Positions 24,029 to 32,051 of a DNA stretch of 32,051 bases are shown here, in pieces (position 1 is the first letter of the stretch; each line of letters opens with the position of its first letter). The notes beneath the pieces are model-generated. The model was not told the origin of the DNA and did no database searches. It saw nothing but the letters and a program-made list of their open reading frames with translations. Source of the DNA: a virus; the IMG/VR virus record IMGVR_UViG_3300003937_000140, positions 1 to 32,051 of that record. One strand, written 5' to 3'. Made by a program: the position numbers and the translations under genes.

Positions 24029-24603
24029 AGCTATCCCCGGATGAAGAAGAAAAATCGCTTTTAGAAAACAACATTCAAACAGCTTTATCCGCTGGGCTTA
24101 TAGACTTAGACGATGCTATTGATATCCGCGAAGTTAAAAACTTAAAGCTAGCTAACCAATTATTGAAGCTACGCCGTAAGAAAAAGCAAGAGCGGGATCA
24201 AATGATGCAGCAGCAGAATATGCAAGCGCAAGCCCAGGCAAACGCACAAGCACAACAAGTTGCAGCTCAAGCAGAAATGCAAAAAGATCAAGCGGCTCTG
24301 CAAACAAAAACACAGCTAGAGCAAGTTAAAGCGCAATTAGAGCAAGCTAGAATTGATAAAGAGCAATTAATGGCACTTGAGTTTCAATATAACATGAAGT
24401 TGAAGGGGCTGGAAGTAGATGCAGCAAAAACCAAAATCTCTGAAACTGAAGACCGCAAAGACAAAAGAACCAAAATACAAGCTACGCAACAAAGCGAACT
24501 TATAGACCAAAGACAAAAAGGCGGAGCGCCTAAAGACTTCGAATCCTCTGGTAATGATATACTTGGCGGTGGATTTGGTTTAGGAAGCTTCGAACCTAGG
24601 TAA
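24013..24603 (+). CDS. Portal protein, C-terminal fragment (different frame)
   Basis: The frame is open from about 23986, and the part that looks like portal starts FGISLELSPDEEEKSLLENN and continues AGLIDLDDAIDIREVKNLKL and ANQLLKLRRKKKQERDQ. These are the closing helices I associate with long portals. A Gln/Ala-rich helical tail follows (QAQAQANAQAQQVAAQAEMQ), and the end is Gly-rich (GNDILGGGFGLGSFEPR). There is no good start codon near the beginning; the first in-frame ATG is at 24202. I therefore treat it as the rest of the portal gene and not as an independent gene. Confidence 0.65.
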   Translation, partial: FGISLELSPDEEEKSLLENNIQTALSAGLIDLDDAIDIREVKNLKLANQLLKLRRKKKQERDQMMQQQNMQAQAQANAQAQQVAAQAEMQKDQAALQTKTQLEQVKAQLEQARIDKEQLMALEFQYNMKLKGLEVDAAKTKISETEDRKDKRTKIQATQQSELIDQRQKGGAPKDFESSGNDILGGGFGLGSFEPR

Positions 24604-24635
24604 TAATAACCATAACAATTATATAATATTTTATC

Positions 24636-25766
24636 ATGAGTGAAGAAACTAAAGACACATCACCTGTTTCACAGGGTGATGATGGTACTATTAAAGTGGA
24701 TTTCTCAGCAACACCGCAAGAAGCACCAGCAGAAGAACCTGTTGAGCAACCTGTAGAAGAAGCTCCAGTAGAGGAGCCAGTTGTTGAGGAAGCACCGGTC
24801 GAGGCACCGGTAACAGAAGAAGCGCCTGAAGAGCCTGTCTTAATGGAAATTACAGACGAAGAGGTAGAAGAGGCTACAGAACAGCTGGAAGAAGAAGTTG
24901 CAGAAGCAATTCAAGAATCCGCGAAAGCTGGGGCTAGCTTACCTGAAAATATTCAAAAGGTTGTAGACTTTATGGATGAAACGGGTGGCTCTTTAGAAGA
25001 TTATGTACGTCTTAACACAGACTACTCTAGTTTAAACGAGGATCAATTACTTCGAGAATACTATGAAACTAAGTTTAGTGCTTACGACCGCGAGGACATT
25101 GACTTCTTATTAGCCGATAAGTTTTCTTACGACGAAGACGTTGATGATGAGCGTGAAATACGTTTAAAGAAACTAGAGCGTAAACAAGCATTATCAGAGG
25201 CTAAAAATCATTTAGACGGTTTAAAGTCTAAATACTACGACGAAATTAAAATGGGTTCAAGATTGAATCCAGAACAGCAAAAAGCGGTTGAATTTTTCAA
25301 TCGTTATAATAAGGAGAGTGAAGAGGCTGCTAAAGTAGCAGAACGACAAACCAGTAGGTTTAAACAAGAAAGCGAGAAAGTATTCAGCGACAAATTCGAG
25401 GGTTTCGATTACAGCGTTGGGGACAAGAAGTACCGCTTTAAGGTTAAAGATGCTGGCCAGGTTAAAGAAACTCAAGGCGACATTAACAACTTTATCAAGA
25501 AGTTCTTGGATGAAAAGGGGGAAATGAAAGACGCTAAGGGTTATCATAAATCGCTGTTCACCGCTATGAATGCCGATCAAGTTGCACAACACTTTTATGA
25601 GCAAGGCAAAGCCGATGCAGTAAAAGACAGTATGGCACGCACGAAGAATGTCGATATGAATCCGAGAGGGACTCATGAAAAAGTTACGACACAAAACGGG
25701 TGGACTATACGTGCTGTAAATGATGGGGAAAGCACTTCTAAACTCAAGGTCAAGTTTAAAAAATAA
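24636..25766 (+). CDS. Putative capsid scaffold-type protein
   Basis: 376 residues, strongly acidic at the N-terminus, where residues about 28-100 are repeats of the kind EEPVEQPVEEAPVEEPVVEE. Long charged helices follow (REIRLKKLERKQALSEAKNH), and the C-terminus is basic (STSKLKVKFKK). It lies between portal and major capsid genes, where scaffolding proteins usually sit. A scaffold guides capsid assembly and then leaves or is degraded. There is no sequence signature that proves it, and a capsid-associated structural protein is the alternative. Confidence 0.6.
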   Translation: MSEETKDTSPVSQGDDGTIKVDFSATPQEAPAEEPVEQPVEEAPVEEPVVEEAPVEAPVTEEAPEEPVLMEITDEEVEEATEQLEEEVAEAIQESAKAGASLPENIQKVVDFMDETGGSLEDYVRLNTDYSSLNEDQLLREYYETKFSAYDREDIDFLLADKFSYDEDVDDEREIRLKKLERKQALSEAKNHLDGLKSKYYDEIKMGSRLNPEQQKAVEFFNRYNKESEEAAKVAERQTSRFKQESEKVFSDKFEGFDYSVGDKKYRFKVKDAGQVKETQGDINNFIKKFLDEKGEMKDAKGYHKSLFTAMNADQVAQHFYEQGKADAVKDSMARTKNVDMNPRGTHEKVTTQNGWTIRAVNDGESTSKLKVKFKK

Positions 25767-25786
25767 TTCATTAAAACAAATAAGAA

Positions 25787-27214
25787 ATGAGTTTTGCAAC
25801 GTCGCCAGCTGGTCTGGCAAACTTAGCTCACCTTACTCCACGTCCTATCAAGGGCTTGTTTGGTGACAACTATTTGTCTGTGTCTGACATGGACTTTACA
25901 CAACAATTCCTTCCTGAGGTATACGAGAAAGAAGTAGAGCGCTACGGAAACCGTACAGTATCAGGATTCTTGCGCATGGTTGGTGCAGAAATGCCTATGG
26001 CTTCTGACCGCGTAGTATGGCAAGAGCAAGGACGTCTACACATCGCTTACGATGATCTTACAGTAAACGCTGCTGGTACTACCATTACATTCCCTGCTAA
26101 TCACTTGATTGGTGCTGGTATGACATTGGTTGTATCTAAAGGTTACAAGACTTTCAAAGCATATGTTGTTTCTGTAGCCGGTAACGTAGCTACTATCAAA
26201 GTTTACGATAGCGCTGACGGAACATTGCCTGCAGGTACTGGTACTTTGCGTGCTGCTACTGATGCTAAAGCATTCGTTTACGGTTCTGAGTACACTAAAG
26301 GTTCAGCAGGTGCTGGAAACTCAATGGACGCTTCTTTCACTACTTTTGACAACAAGCCTATCATCTTACGTGATAAGTACAATGTTAAAGGTTCTGATGT
26401 AGCTCAAATCGGTTGGGTTGAAGTAACTACTGAAGCTGGTACTTCTGGATACTTATGGTACTTGAAGTCTGAGCACGAGTCTCGTCTACGTTTTGAAGAC
26501 TACCTCGAAATGAGCATGGTTGAAGCTGAAAAAGCACAATCTAATATCGCTCAAGCTGCTGCTTTCGGTAACACTGCTAAAATCGAAGGTTCTGAAGGTT
26601 TATTCGCGGCTCTAGAGTCTCGCGGTTTGGTATTTAACGACCAAGACTTCAACAACGCTTCTGGTTTAACTGGTTTAGGTGACTTTGACGTAATTCTTCA
26701 GGAATTAGACAAGCAAGGTGCTATCGAAGAGAACATGATGTTCTTGGATCGTACAACTGCTTTGGATATCGACAACATGCTTGCTCGTGCTAATAGCTAC
26801 GGATCAGGTGGTACTTCTTACGGAGTATTCGATAACTCTGAAGATATGGCTTTGAACTTAGGTTTCTCTGGATTCCGTCGTGGTTCTTACGATTTCTACA
26901 AGACAGACTGGAAATACTTGAACGATTCTGCAACTCGCGGTAGCATTGCTGACGTAGAGGGTGTTATTGTTCCTGCTGGTACTTCTACTGTATACGACCA
27001 AAACTTGGGTCAGAACATTGCTCGTCCGTTCTTACACGTACGTTACCGTGCTTCTGAAGCTGAAGATCGTCGTATGAAGTCTTGGGTTACTGGCTCAGTT
27101 GGTGGAAACTACACTAGTGATGCTGATGAAATGAACGTACACTTCCTTTCTGAGCGTGCACTTTGTGTTCAAGCTGCTAACAACTTCGTAATGCTGAAGA
27201 AAACTACAGCATAA
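25787..27214 (+). CDS. Major capsid protein (probable)
   Basis: 475 residues, placed after the scaffold-type gene and followed by a terminator, as expected for the most expressed virion gene. An E-loop-like N-terminal part (DMDFTQQFLPEVYEKEVERY) is followed by RMVGAEMPMASDRVVWQEQG. A beta-rich insert occupies residues about 80-170, and the C-terminal half has the mixed helices and strands of an HK97-like core. Codon choice is strict: CGT and CGC for Arg, GGT for Gly, GCT for Ala, unlike the fibre genes, which suggests strong expression. The family call rests on context and length. Confidence 0.75.
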   Translation: MSFATSPAGLANLAHLTPRPIKGLFGDNYLSVSDMDFTQQFLPEVYEKEVERYGNRTVSGFLRMVGAEMPMASDRVVWQEQGRLHIAYDDLTVNAAGTTITFPANHLIGAGMTLVVSKGYKTFKAYVVSVAGNVATIKVYDSADGTLPAGTGTLRAATDAKAFVYGSEYTKGSAGAGNSMDASFTTFDNKPIILRDKYNVKGSDVAQIGWVEVTTEAGTSGYLWYLKSEHESRLRFEDYLEMSMVEAEKAQSNIAQAAAFGNTAKIEGSEGLFAALESRGLVFNDQDFNNASGLTGLGDFDVILQELDKQGAIEENMMFLDRTTALDIDNMLARANSYGSGGTSYGVFDNSEDMALNLGFSGFRRGSYDFYKTDWKYLNDSATRGSIADVEGVIVPAGTSTVYDQNLGQNIARPFLHVRYRASEAEDRRMKSWVTGSVGGNYTSDADEMNVHFLSERALCVQAANNFVMLKKTTA

Positions 27215-27230
27215 TTGAGTTAATACTTAT

Positions 27231-27268
27231 TCACCCTCGGCTTCGGTCGGGGGTGATTATTATCTTTT
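27231..27268 (+). terminator. Hairpin terminator after the major capsid gene
   Basis: TCACCCTCGGC pairs with GTCGGGGGTGA over 11 positions (two G-T wobbles) around a TTCG tetraloop closed by C-G, an unusually stable loop. A T-rich stretch (TTATTATCTTTTAT) follows. Its place directly after the capsid gene suggests partial termination or mRNA 3'-end protection. Confidence 0.8.
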
Positions 27269-27286
27269 ATTTAATTATATTATATC

Positions 27287-28135
27287 ATGGCACAAGCTAA
27301 AAAGCCTGCCGCTAAGAAACCAGCGGCAAAACCAGCACCTGCAGCAGCAGTTGTTGAACAAATAGTCGAAGCACCAGCTCCGGCAGCACCTGTAGACACA
27401 TGGGTATTTAAAGATAGATTGTACGAAATTACTTCAGGCCGTAAGCCATTAGCGTTTACATTACCTACAGTACATTCTGCGCGTACTCCTTTACTATATT
27501 TTGACGAAACAGTAGGTTACAACCGTGAGTTGCGTTATGCAACAAACCAACGTACTCCATTTGTTGATGAGCAAGAAGGTACAGCCACATTAGGGCGTAT
27601 CGTATTTAGAGACGGTATCTTGCGCGTACCAAAAGAAAACGTAGTTTTACAAAAGCTTCTTTCTTTGTACCACCCATATACACTACAAGGTCGCATTATG
27701 GAATACAAGCCAGAACAGATCGCAGAAAACGAAACTGACTGGATTGAATTAGAGTTAGAAGCAATGACCGTTGCAAAAGCGATGGACATTGACGAAGCAG
27801 AAGCAATTTTAAGAGCTCAATACGGCTCAGCACAGGTATCTAACGCGTCATCTAAGGAACTTAAACGCGATTTACTAATACTTGCGCGTAATCAACCTGG
27901 TTTGTTCTTAGATCTAGCTAACGATGATAACGTTATGCTGCGTAACATTGGCATTAAAGCTACTGAAACCGGTATTTTAACTTTATCACAAGATCAACGC
28001 ACATTCACATATGCAAGTAACGGTAGGAAACTATTGACGGTACCGTTTAATGAACATCCATATTCAGCTCTCGCTGCTTATTTTAAAACAGATGAGGGTA
28101 TGGAAGTATTACGAGCCGTAGAAAAACAGCTATAA
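27287..28135 (+). CDS. Putative head protein with Lys/Ala/Pro-rich N-terminus
   Basis: 282 residues. The first 45 residues are a basic, low-complexity tail (MAQAKKPAAKKPAAKPAPAA), histone H1-like, followed by a beta-rich body (RKPLAFTLPTVHSARTPLLY, ELRYATNQRTPFVDEQEGTA). Proteins of this kind next to capsid genes are often head-decoration or head-completion proteins, and the basic tail could touch packaged DNA. I do not know the exact family. It starts after a terminator and an A/T-rich leader and has its own hairpin downstream, so its level may be set separately. Confidence 0.5.
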   Translation: MAQAKKPAAKKPAAKPAPAAAVVEQIVEAPAPAAPVDTWVFKDRLYEITSGRKPLAFTLPTVHSARTPLLYFDETVGYNRELRYATNQRTPFVDEQEGTATLGRIVFRDGILRVPKENVVLQKLLSLYHPYTLQGRIMEYKPEQIAENETDWIELELEAMTVAKAMDIDEAEAILRAQYGSAQVSNASSKELKRDLLILARNQPGLFLDLANDDNVMLRNIGIKATETGILTLSQDQRTFTYASNGRKLLTVPFNEHPYSALAAYFKTDEGMEVLRAVEKQL

Positions 28136-28148
28136 TACATATCTTTTT

Positions 28149-28182
28149 GTAATTAGGCTGCTGTAAAAAGCGGCCTAATTAC
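28149..28182. terminator. Long hairpin between head genes
   Basis: GTAATTAGGCTGCT pairs with AGCGGCCTAATTAC over 14 positions (one G-T wobble) around a GTAAAA loop. It lacks a long T tract on the plus strand. It could end transcription, stabilise the upstream message, or mark a processing site. Confidence 0.65.
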
Positions 28183-28206
28183 TTAATACACATAAACAAA
28201 CACAAA

Positions 28207-28893
28207 ATGGCAGTAAGCGTAGATACAGTATACCAGAGAGTATTAGCTATCCTTAACAAAGAGCAAAGAGGGTACGTAACTCCTCAGGAATTTAACTTGT
28301 TTGCTAATCAAGCACAGTCTGATATTTTTGAGCAATACTTTTATGATATCAATCAGTTTGGCCGAATGCATGGTAATGACACCGAGTATTCAGACATGCT
28401 CAACTTATTAAATGAAAAGATTAATATTTTTGAGAAGACTGGTAATATGACTTACTCAGCACCTAATTGGACAGTTCCTAGCGACCTTTACCGGTTAGGT
28501 ACAATTATTTATAACAATATTGAAGCAGAGCGTATTAATGCAAATGAGTACTTATATATTAATGCTTCACCGCTTACTAAACCTACAAACGATCGACCAA
28601 TATTTGTAGCTAGTGCTACAGGGTACAAAGTGTACGGAGCTGCAGCATTAACTTCAGGAGTATCGTGTAATTATATTAAAGTACCTGCAACAGTAGAGTG
28701 GGCTTACAACACGGTAGCCGGAAGAGCTGTATATAACGCAACAAACGCTACTAATTTTGAGTTACACGCTTCTGAAGAAACAGAATTAGTATTTAAAATA
28801 CTACAATTAGCAGGGCTTTCTATCAAAGAACTTCAGGTTTACCAGATCGGTAATCAAATGGAAGGACAGAACACACAACAAGAAAAAGCTTAA
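28207..28893 (+). CDS. Putative head-tail connector or ring protein
   Basis: 228 residues beginning MAVSVDTVYQRVLAILNKEQ, with GYVTPQEFNLFANQAQSDIF after it, a mostly helical N-terminal half. A central beta part follows (YSAPNWTVPSDLYRLGTIIY), and the C-terminus is helical and Gln-rich. It is followed after three bases by another structural gene. Proteins opening with a QEFN-type helix next to the portal-capsid block occur in crAss-like and marine phages and are thought to form rings between portal and tail. The family call is from memory of such layouts. Confidence 0.5.
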   Translation: MAVSVDTVYQRVLAILNKEQRGYVTPQEFNLFANQAQSDIFEQYFYDINQFGRMHGNDTEYSDMLNLLNEKINIFEKTGNMTYSAPNWTVPSDLYRLGTIIYNNIEAERINANEYLYINASPLTKPTNDRPIFVASATGYKVYGAAALTSGVSCNYIKVPATVEWAYNTVAGRAVYNATNATNFELHASEETELVFKILQLAGLSIKELQVYQIGNQMEGQNTQQEKA

Positions 28894-28896
28894 TAA

Positions 28897-29802
28897 ATGG
28901 GATTAATTAGTCAAACACAAAAAGCCTATTACGAAGGTGCCGACGGCAATTGGAATAGTGGCGACGAAAATTACGGCGACTACCAGTTTATAAGCATTAA
29001 AGATATCATTAACAATTTCATCATTGCTTATGTTGGAGAAGATAAAGTTATTAGCAAAATTAAGCGCACGGATGTTGCATTTCATGCTCAGCGTGCTTTA
29101 CAAGAGCTTTCCTTCGATATACTACCCTCGGAAAAAGCTTTAGAAATAGAGTTAGGGCCAGCCCTTGAGATGATTCTACCCCAAGATTATGTTAACTATG
29201 TTAAGTTCACTTGGTCTGATGCTTCGGGTATTGAGCATGTGATCTATCCTACTCGCCATTCAAGCAACCCAAAAGCTATTGTTCAAGATAGTGACTACGA
29301 ATATACTTTTGATGGCAGCGGAGAAAAGCAATACGCAAATAAATCTGAAACATTAAAAGCATTTGAAGGTGCTAGTGCTGCGGATAACAACAAAGCAGAG
29401 CTTAGTACAAGCGAACTGTTCAACTTGTATCGCCATGGCCGCCGTTATGGCTTAAACCCTGAGTTTGCTCAAAGCAACGGGGTTTTTTACATTGACAAAC
29501 TAAAAGGTATCGCACACTTTAGCTCAGGCTTAGTGAACAAAGTCGTTACCCTTAAATACATAAGTGATAGCTTAGGAACTGACGAAGAAATGCGTGTGCA
29601 TAAATTCGCAGAAGAAGCTGTATACAAATATCTCGCTCACGCTATTCTGGCTACAAGAGCAAATACTCAAGAATATTTAGTCGCGCGCTTTAAGAAAGAA
29701 GCGTTTGCAGCAAAAAGAGTTGCAAAACTCCGTATGTCTAACCTTAAGATTAGCGAAATTGCTCAAATCATGCGCAACCAGGCTAAATGGATTAAACACT
29801 AA
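28897..29802 (+). CDS. Putative tail tube or connector structural protein
   Basis: 301 residues. The N-terminal part (MGLISQTQKAYYEGADGNWN and FISIKDIINNFIIAYVGEDK) leads into a helix and strand core with LPQDYVNYVKFTWSD, a segment found in structural proteins downstream of capsid genes in several marine and crAss-like phages. The C-terminal third is helical and basic (RFKKEAFAAKRVAKLRMSNL). It probably sits in the ring stack between portal and tail. Its stop is three bases before the next ATG, so the three virion genes from 28207 onward form one unit. Confidence 0.5.
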   Translation: MGLISQTQKAYYEGADGNWNSGDENYGDYQFISIKDIINNFIIAYVGEDKVISKIKRTDVAFHAQRALQELSFDILPSEKALEIELGPALEMILPQDYVNYVKFTWSDASGIEHVIYPTRHSSNPKAIVQDSDYEYTFDGSGEKQYANKSETLKAFEGASAADNNKAELSTSELFNLYRHGRRYGLNPEFAQSNGVFYIDKLKGIAHFSSGLVNKVVTLKYISDSLGTDEEMRVHKFAEEAVYKYLAHAILATRANTQEYLVARFKKEAFAAKRVAKLRMSNLKISEIAQIMRNQAKWIKH

Positions 29803-29805
29803 TAC

Positions 29806-32051
29806 ATGCCAAAATTAGCACACAACTTTGTCCAGGGCAAAATGAACAAGGATCTTGATGAAAGACTTGTGCCCCCAGGCCAATATCGTGACGCTTTAAA
29901 CATTCAGGTTTCAACATCTGAAGGTTCAGACGTCGGCGCTGTTGAGAATATATTAGGTAATACTAAGCTAAATAAAAAGTCGTCTTCTGTAAATTGGGCG
30001 GCTAATTTTGGTTTAACCTCTGCTCAGTGCATAGGTTCTATACGTGATACGCAAAATAATAAGCTTTATTGGTTTGTTACTTCCGCGTCTGTTGACACTA
30101 TATTAGAATATGACGAGGCTACGGGCTTTATAGCCCCCATACTTGTAGATACCGGCACTGTTTTAAATTTCAGCACTAATAACTTTATAACAGGTATTAA
30201 TATTTTTGAGGACAAGCTTGCTTGGACTGATAATTTAAATGAGCCTAGAAAAATTATAATTTCTACATATAAAGCGGGCAGCACTCAAAGCGGGACGAGT
30301 ATAAATACTCATACGCAAGTGTATAGCAGAGCGTTTATAGCTTCGGATATTACTGTTATTCGCAAATCTCCAAAAACCGCACCTTCGATAGATATAAACT
30401 CTACACTTGTAACTACATCTAACGGCAAAATGGGTGGGTTAAATGCTTTAACTTTAGAGCCAGTTAACTTTAACCAAGGCGGGCAGGGGTTATTCCCTAA
30501 ATCTGGTGACGTAGCAATAACTTGGAGTTCCGGATCAGGAGTTTCACCATTAAACGCAATAGAAAACAAAAAAGTGTTATTGTGGGGCTATTATGAAGAC
30601 GAATTTGGATTTAATAAAAAATATGAAATAACAGGTACCCTAAAAACAGGCAGCCTTGTTGCTTCGAGTGAGGTAGCAGGTGGTTATATTGGGGGTGTTT
30701 TAACTATAGAAACAATTCCACTAGATGTGCCTAACAGTCTTATTGCTTGGAAAATACAATTAATAGAAGACGATTACATATACAAAAGAGACTTCCCTAG
30801 ATTTTCTTATAGATGGAAATACTATAACGGGGAGTACTCTACTTTTGCACCCTTTTCTAGGCCTGCCTTTTTAGCAGGATTTTACAGGTTTGATCCGCAA
30901 ACCGGTATAAATGAAGGCATGATGAATCATTGCCGTAAAATTACGTTAACACTACCTACTAATGCAACCTTCGGTCCGGGTGACGACGTAGAGTACGTTG
31001 AAATACTTTACAAATCAGCAGATTCTAATAATGTTTATGTAATTAAGACACATGATAGAAAAGTATCTAATATTGTTACTTTTGAAATTACTTCAGAATT
31101 AACCGGCCCTGTTGTAGAAAGTAATCAAATGATTCGCCTTTATGACGACGTACCTCGTAAAGCACTAGCCCAAGAAATAATTGGGAATAGATTAGTTTAT
31201 GGTAATTACCTTAGAAACTATGATGTTGACCCTGATATTACAATCAGTGCTGAGTTAGATACCGCTGTCCAACCAATAACCAGCAATGGTAATACTTCTA
31301 TAAAGTCTAACAGAACGTATCAAGTAGGAGTTTCTTTTTTAGATGAATACAATAGAGAATCTCCAGTATTTACAGACGAGAATGCATCGTTGCTTATAGA
31401 CGCTACTAATTGCGATACTATAAACAAGCTTAAAGTTAATGTAACAAGCGCTGCACCTAGCTGGGCAACGTTTTATAAATATTATATAAAAGAAATATCT
31501 ACAGGCCATGAAAACTTGGTTTTAGACCGTGTTTACGATGCAGCTGATGGTTCTGTGTGGCTTAGCTTTCCTTCTTCCGAAAGAAATAAAGTTTCTATTG
31601 GCGACTTTTTATCGTTAAAAAAGAAGCATGATGCTGAAGAAGCCGTAAAGTCTTTGATAGAATATAAAGTTTTAGACATTCAAAACGAAGCTCCTTTTTA
31701 TATAGTTAACACTCCTGTACATAAAATAACAGCATTAGGTTCTACTTCAAGTACAAATGATTTTAGTATTCTTGAATCTGAGCAAAAGTTTTTTGGGCCT
31801 GTAAATTCTTCTACTAATCCTAATCCTGGTTTTGATGAGGCTATAAAAAGAGGGAACTTTATACAATTTAGATTAGGAGCACTAAGATCATCTCGTTACG
31901 AAATACTTAGCGGTGGCACTATTAGTGGCAATACAGAAACTTCTATATCAAACTTAGGCTTATTTTCACAATACTCTGTTATTTTAAAAAATGAAACAGG
32001 TCTGCTTCTTGATGATGATTGGCTAACTGATACTACTATAATGGGGTCTAG
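29806..32051 (+). CDS. Large tail protein, partial (muzzle or stabilisation type)
   Basis: The frame is open from the ATG at 29806 through the right edge, 748 residues so far. It begins MPKLAHNFVQGKMNKDLDER, then LVPPGQYRDALNIQVSTSEG, a strong opening signature of large tail or stabilisation proteins in marine phages and in relatives of crAss-like phages. The rest is beta-rich and consistent with a long tubular or nozzle protein. In crAss-like phages a protein in a similar place forms the tail muzzle. The C-terminus and true length lie outside the window. Confidence 0.65.
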   Translation, partial: MPKLAHNFVQGKMNKDLDERLVPPGQYRDALNIQVSTSEGSDVGAVENILGNTKLNKKSSSVNWAANFGLTSAQCIGSIRDTQNNKLYWFVTSASVDTILEYDEATGFIAPILVDTGTVLNFSTNNFITGINIFEDKLAWTDNLNEPRKIIISTYKAGSTQSGTSINTHTQVYSRAFIASDITVIRKSPKTAPSIDINSTLVTTSNGKMGGLNALTLEPVNFNQGGQGLFPKSGDVAITWSSGSGVSPLNAIENKKVLLWGYYEDEFGFNKKYEITGTLKTGSLVASSEVAGGYIGGVLTIETIPLDVPNSLIAWKIQLIEDDYIYKRDFPRFSYRWKYYNGEYSTFAPFSRPAFLAGFYRFDPQTGINEGMMNHCRKITLTLPTNATFGPGDDVEYVEILYKSADSNNVYVIKTHDRKVSNIVTFEITSELTGPVVESNQMIRLYDDVPRKALAQEIIGNRLVYGNYLRNYDVDPDITISAELDTAVQPITSNGNTSIKSNRTYQVGVSFLDEYNRESPVFTDENASLLIDATNCDTINKLKVNVTSAAPSWATFYKYYIKEISTGHENLVLDRVYDAADGSVWLSFPSSERNKVSIGDFLSLKKKHDAEEAVKSLIEYKVLDIQNEAPFYIVNTPVHKITALGSTSSTNDFSILESEQKFFGPVNSSTNPNPGFDEAIKRGNFIQFRLGALRSSRYEILSGGTISGNTETSISNLGLFSQYSVILKNETGLLLDDDWLTDTTIMGS

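Noticed and set aside
25257-25820. A 187-residue leftward frame
   Set aside because: It is fully antisense to the scaffold-type gene and the start of the capsid gene, and its Phe/Leu/Ile-rich composition is that of a shadow of an acidic, Lys-rich gene.
20129-32051. A firm assignment to the order Crassvirales
   Set aside because: Terminase, portal and the large tail protein look related to that group, but similar proteins occur in other marine phages. A terminase and portal tree is needed to decide.
1-32051. tRNA genes, integrase, transposase or endolysin
   Set aside because: No cloverleaf-like sequence or family motif for these was seen on either strand; absence by eye is not proof.

Overview
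This window reads as part of the genome of a tailed double-stranded DNA phage (Caudoviricetes). It carries a near-complete structural operon: terminase, portal, scaffold-type protein, major capsid candidate, connectors, a large tail protein, tail fibres and a holin-like protein. The host is probably a member of the Bacteroidota, perhaps aquatic. That is inferred from A/T-rich leaders without Shine-Dalgarno motifs in front of most starts, and from terminase, portal and tail proteins that resemble those of crAss-like phages and uncultured marine phages. Family assignments come from recognition of motifs and architecture; no database search was run.

Layout. (1) Positions 1-1084 hold five short leftward genes of unknown function. 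Four of them sit behind near-identical copies of a 44-bp element, so this looks like an early or accessory region with modular promoters. (2) Positions 1085-1633 form a divergent non-coding region with tandem repeats, a GACCAG-rich patch, a palindrome and a 17-bp direct repeat. (3) Positions 1634-13515 hold rightward tail-fibre and receptor-binding genes, including a 1559-residue fibre ending in an S74 self-cleaving chaperone domain and a LamG-like protein. (4) Positions 13515-16631 hold a small peptide, a holin-like membrane protein, a hypothetical protein, a GroEL/GroES pair and a winged-helix protein. (5) Positions 16628-18823 hold small basic proteins that share short PIT..RA and SP[LVMF]K motifs; one also has an HEKVH zinc motif and one a cysteine-rich tail. 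(6) Positions 18854-20129 hold a coiled-coil protein, a small hypothetical protein, a protein that looks like two GroES-type barrels in tandem, and a probable small terminase. (7) Positions 20129-32051 hold large terminase, portal (broken), scaffold-like protein, major capsid candidate, three connector or head-completion candidates and a large tail protein that runs off the right edge.

From 1634 onward everything is co-directional. Genes are tightly packed with TAATG, ATGA or longer overlaps, so translational coupling is likely. Hairpins after the major capsid gene, after the next gene and after the first fibre gene probably tune transcript levels. Folding is a theme: GroEL, GroES, a second GroES-like protein and the S74 domain all occur beside long, repeat-rich fibre proteins.

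Three reading-frame breaks need checking: two single-base frameshifts in a fibre gene (about 4990 and 5562-5566) and a deletion-like junction in the portal gene (about 24013). They may be assembly or sequencing errors. I saw no tRNA, CRISPR array, transposase, integrase, endolysin or replication gene.
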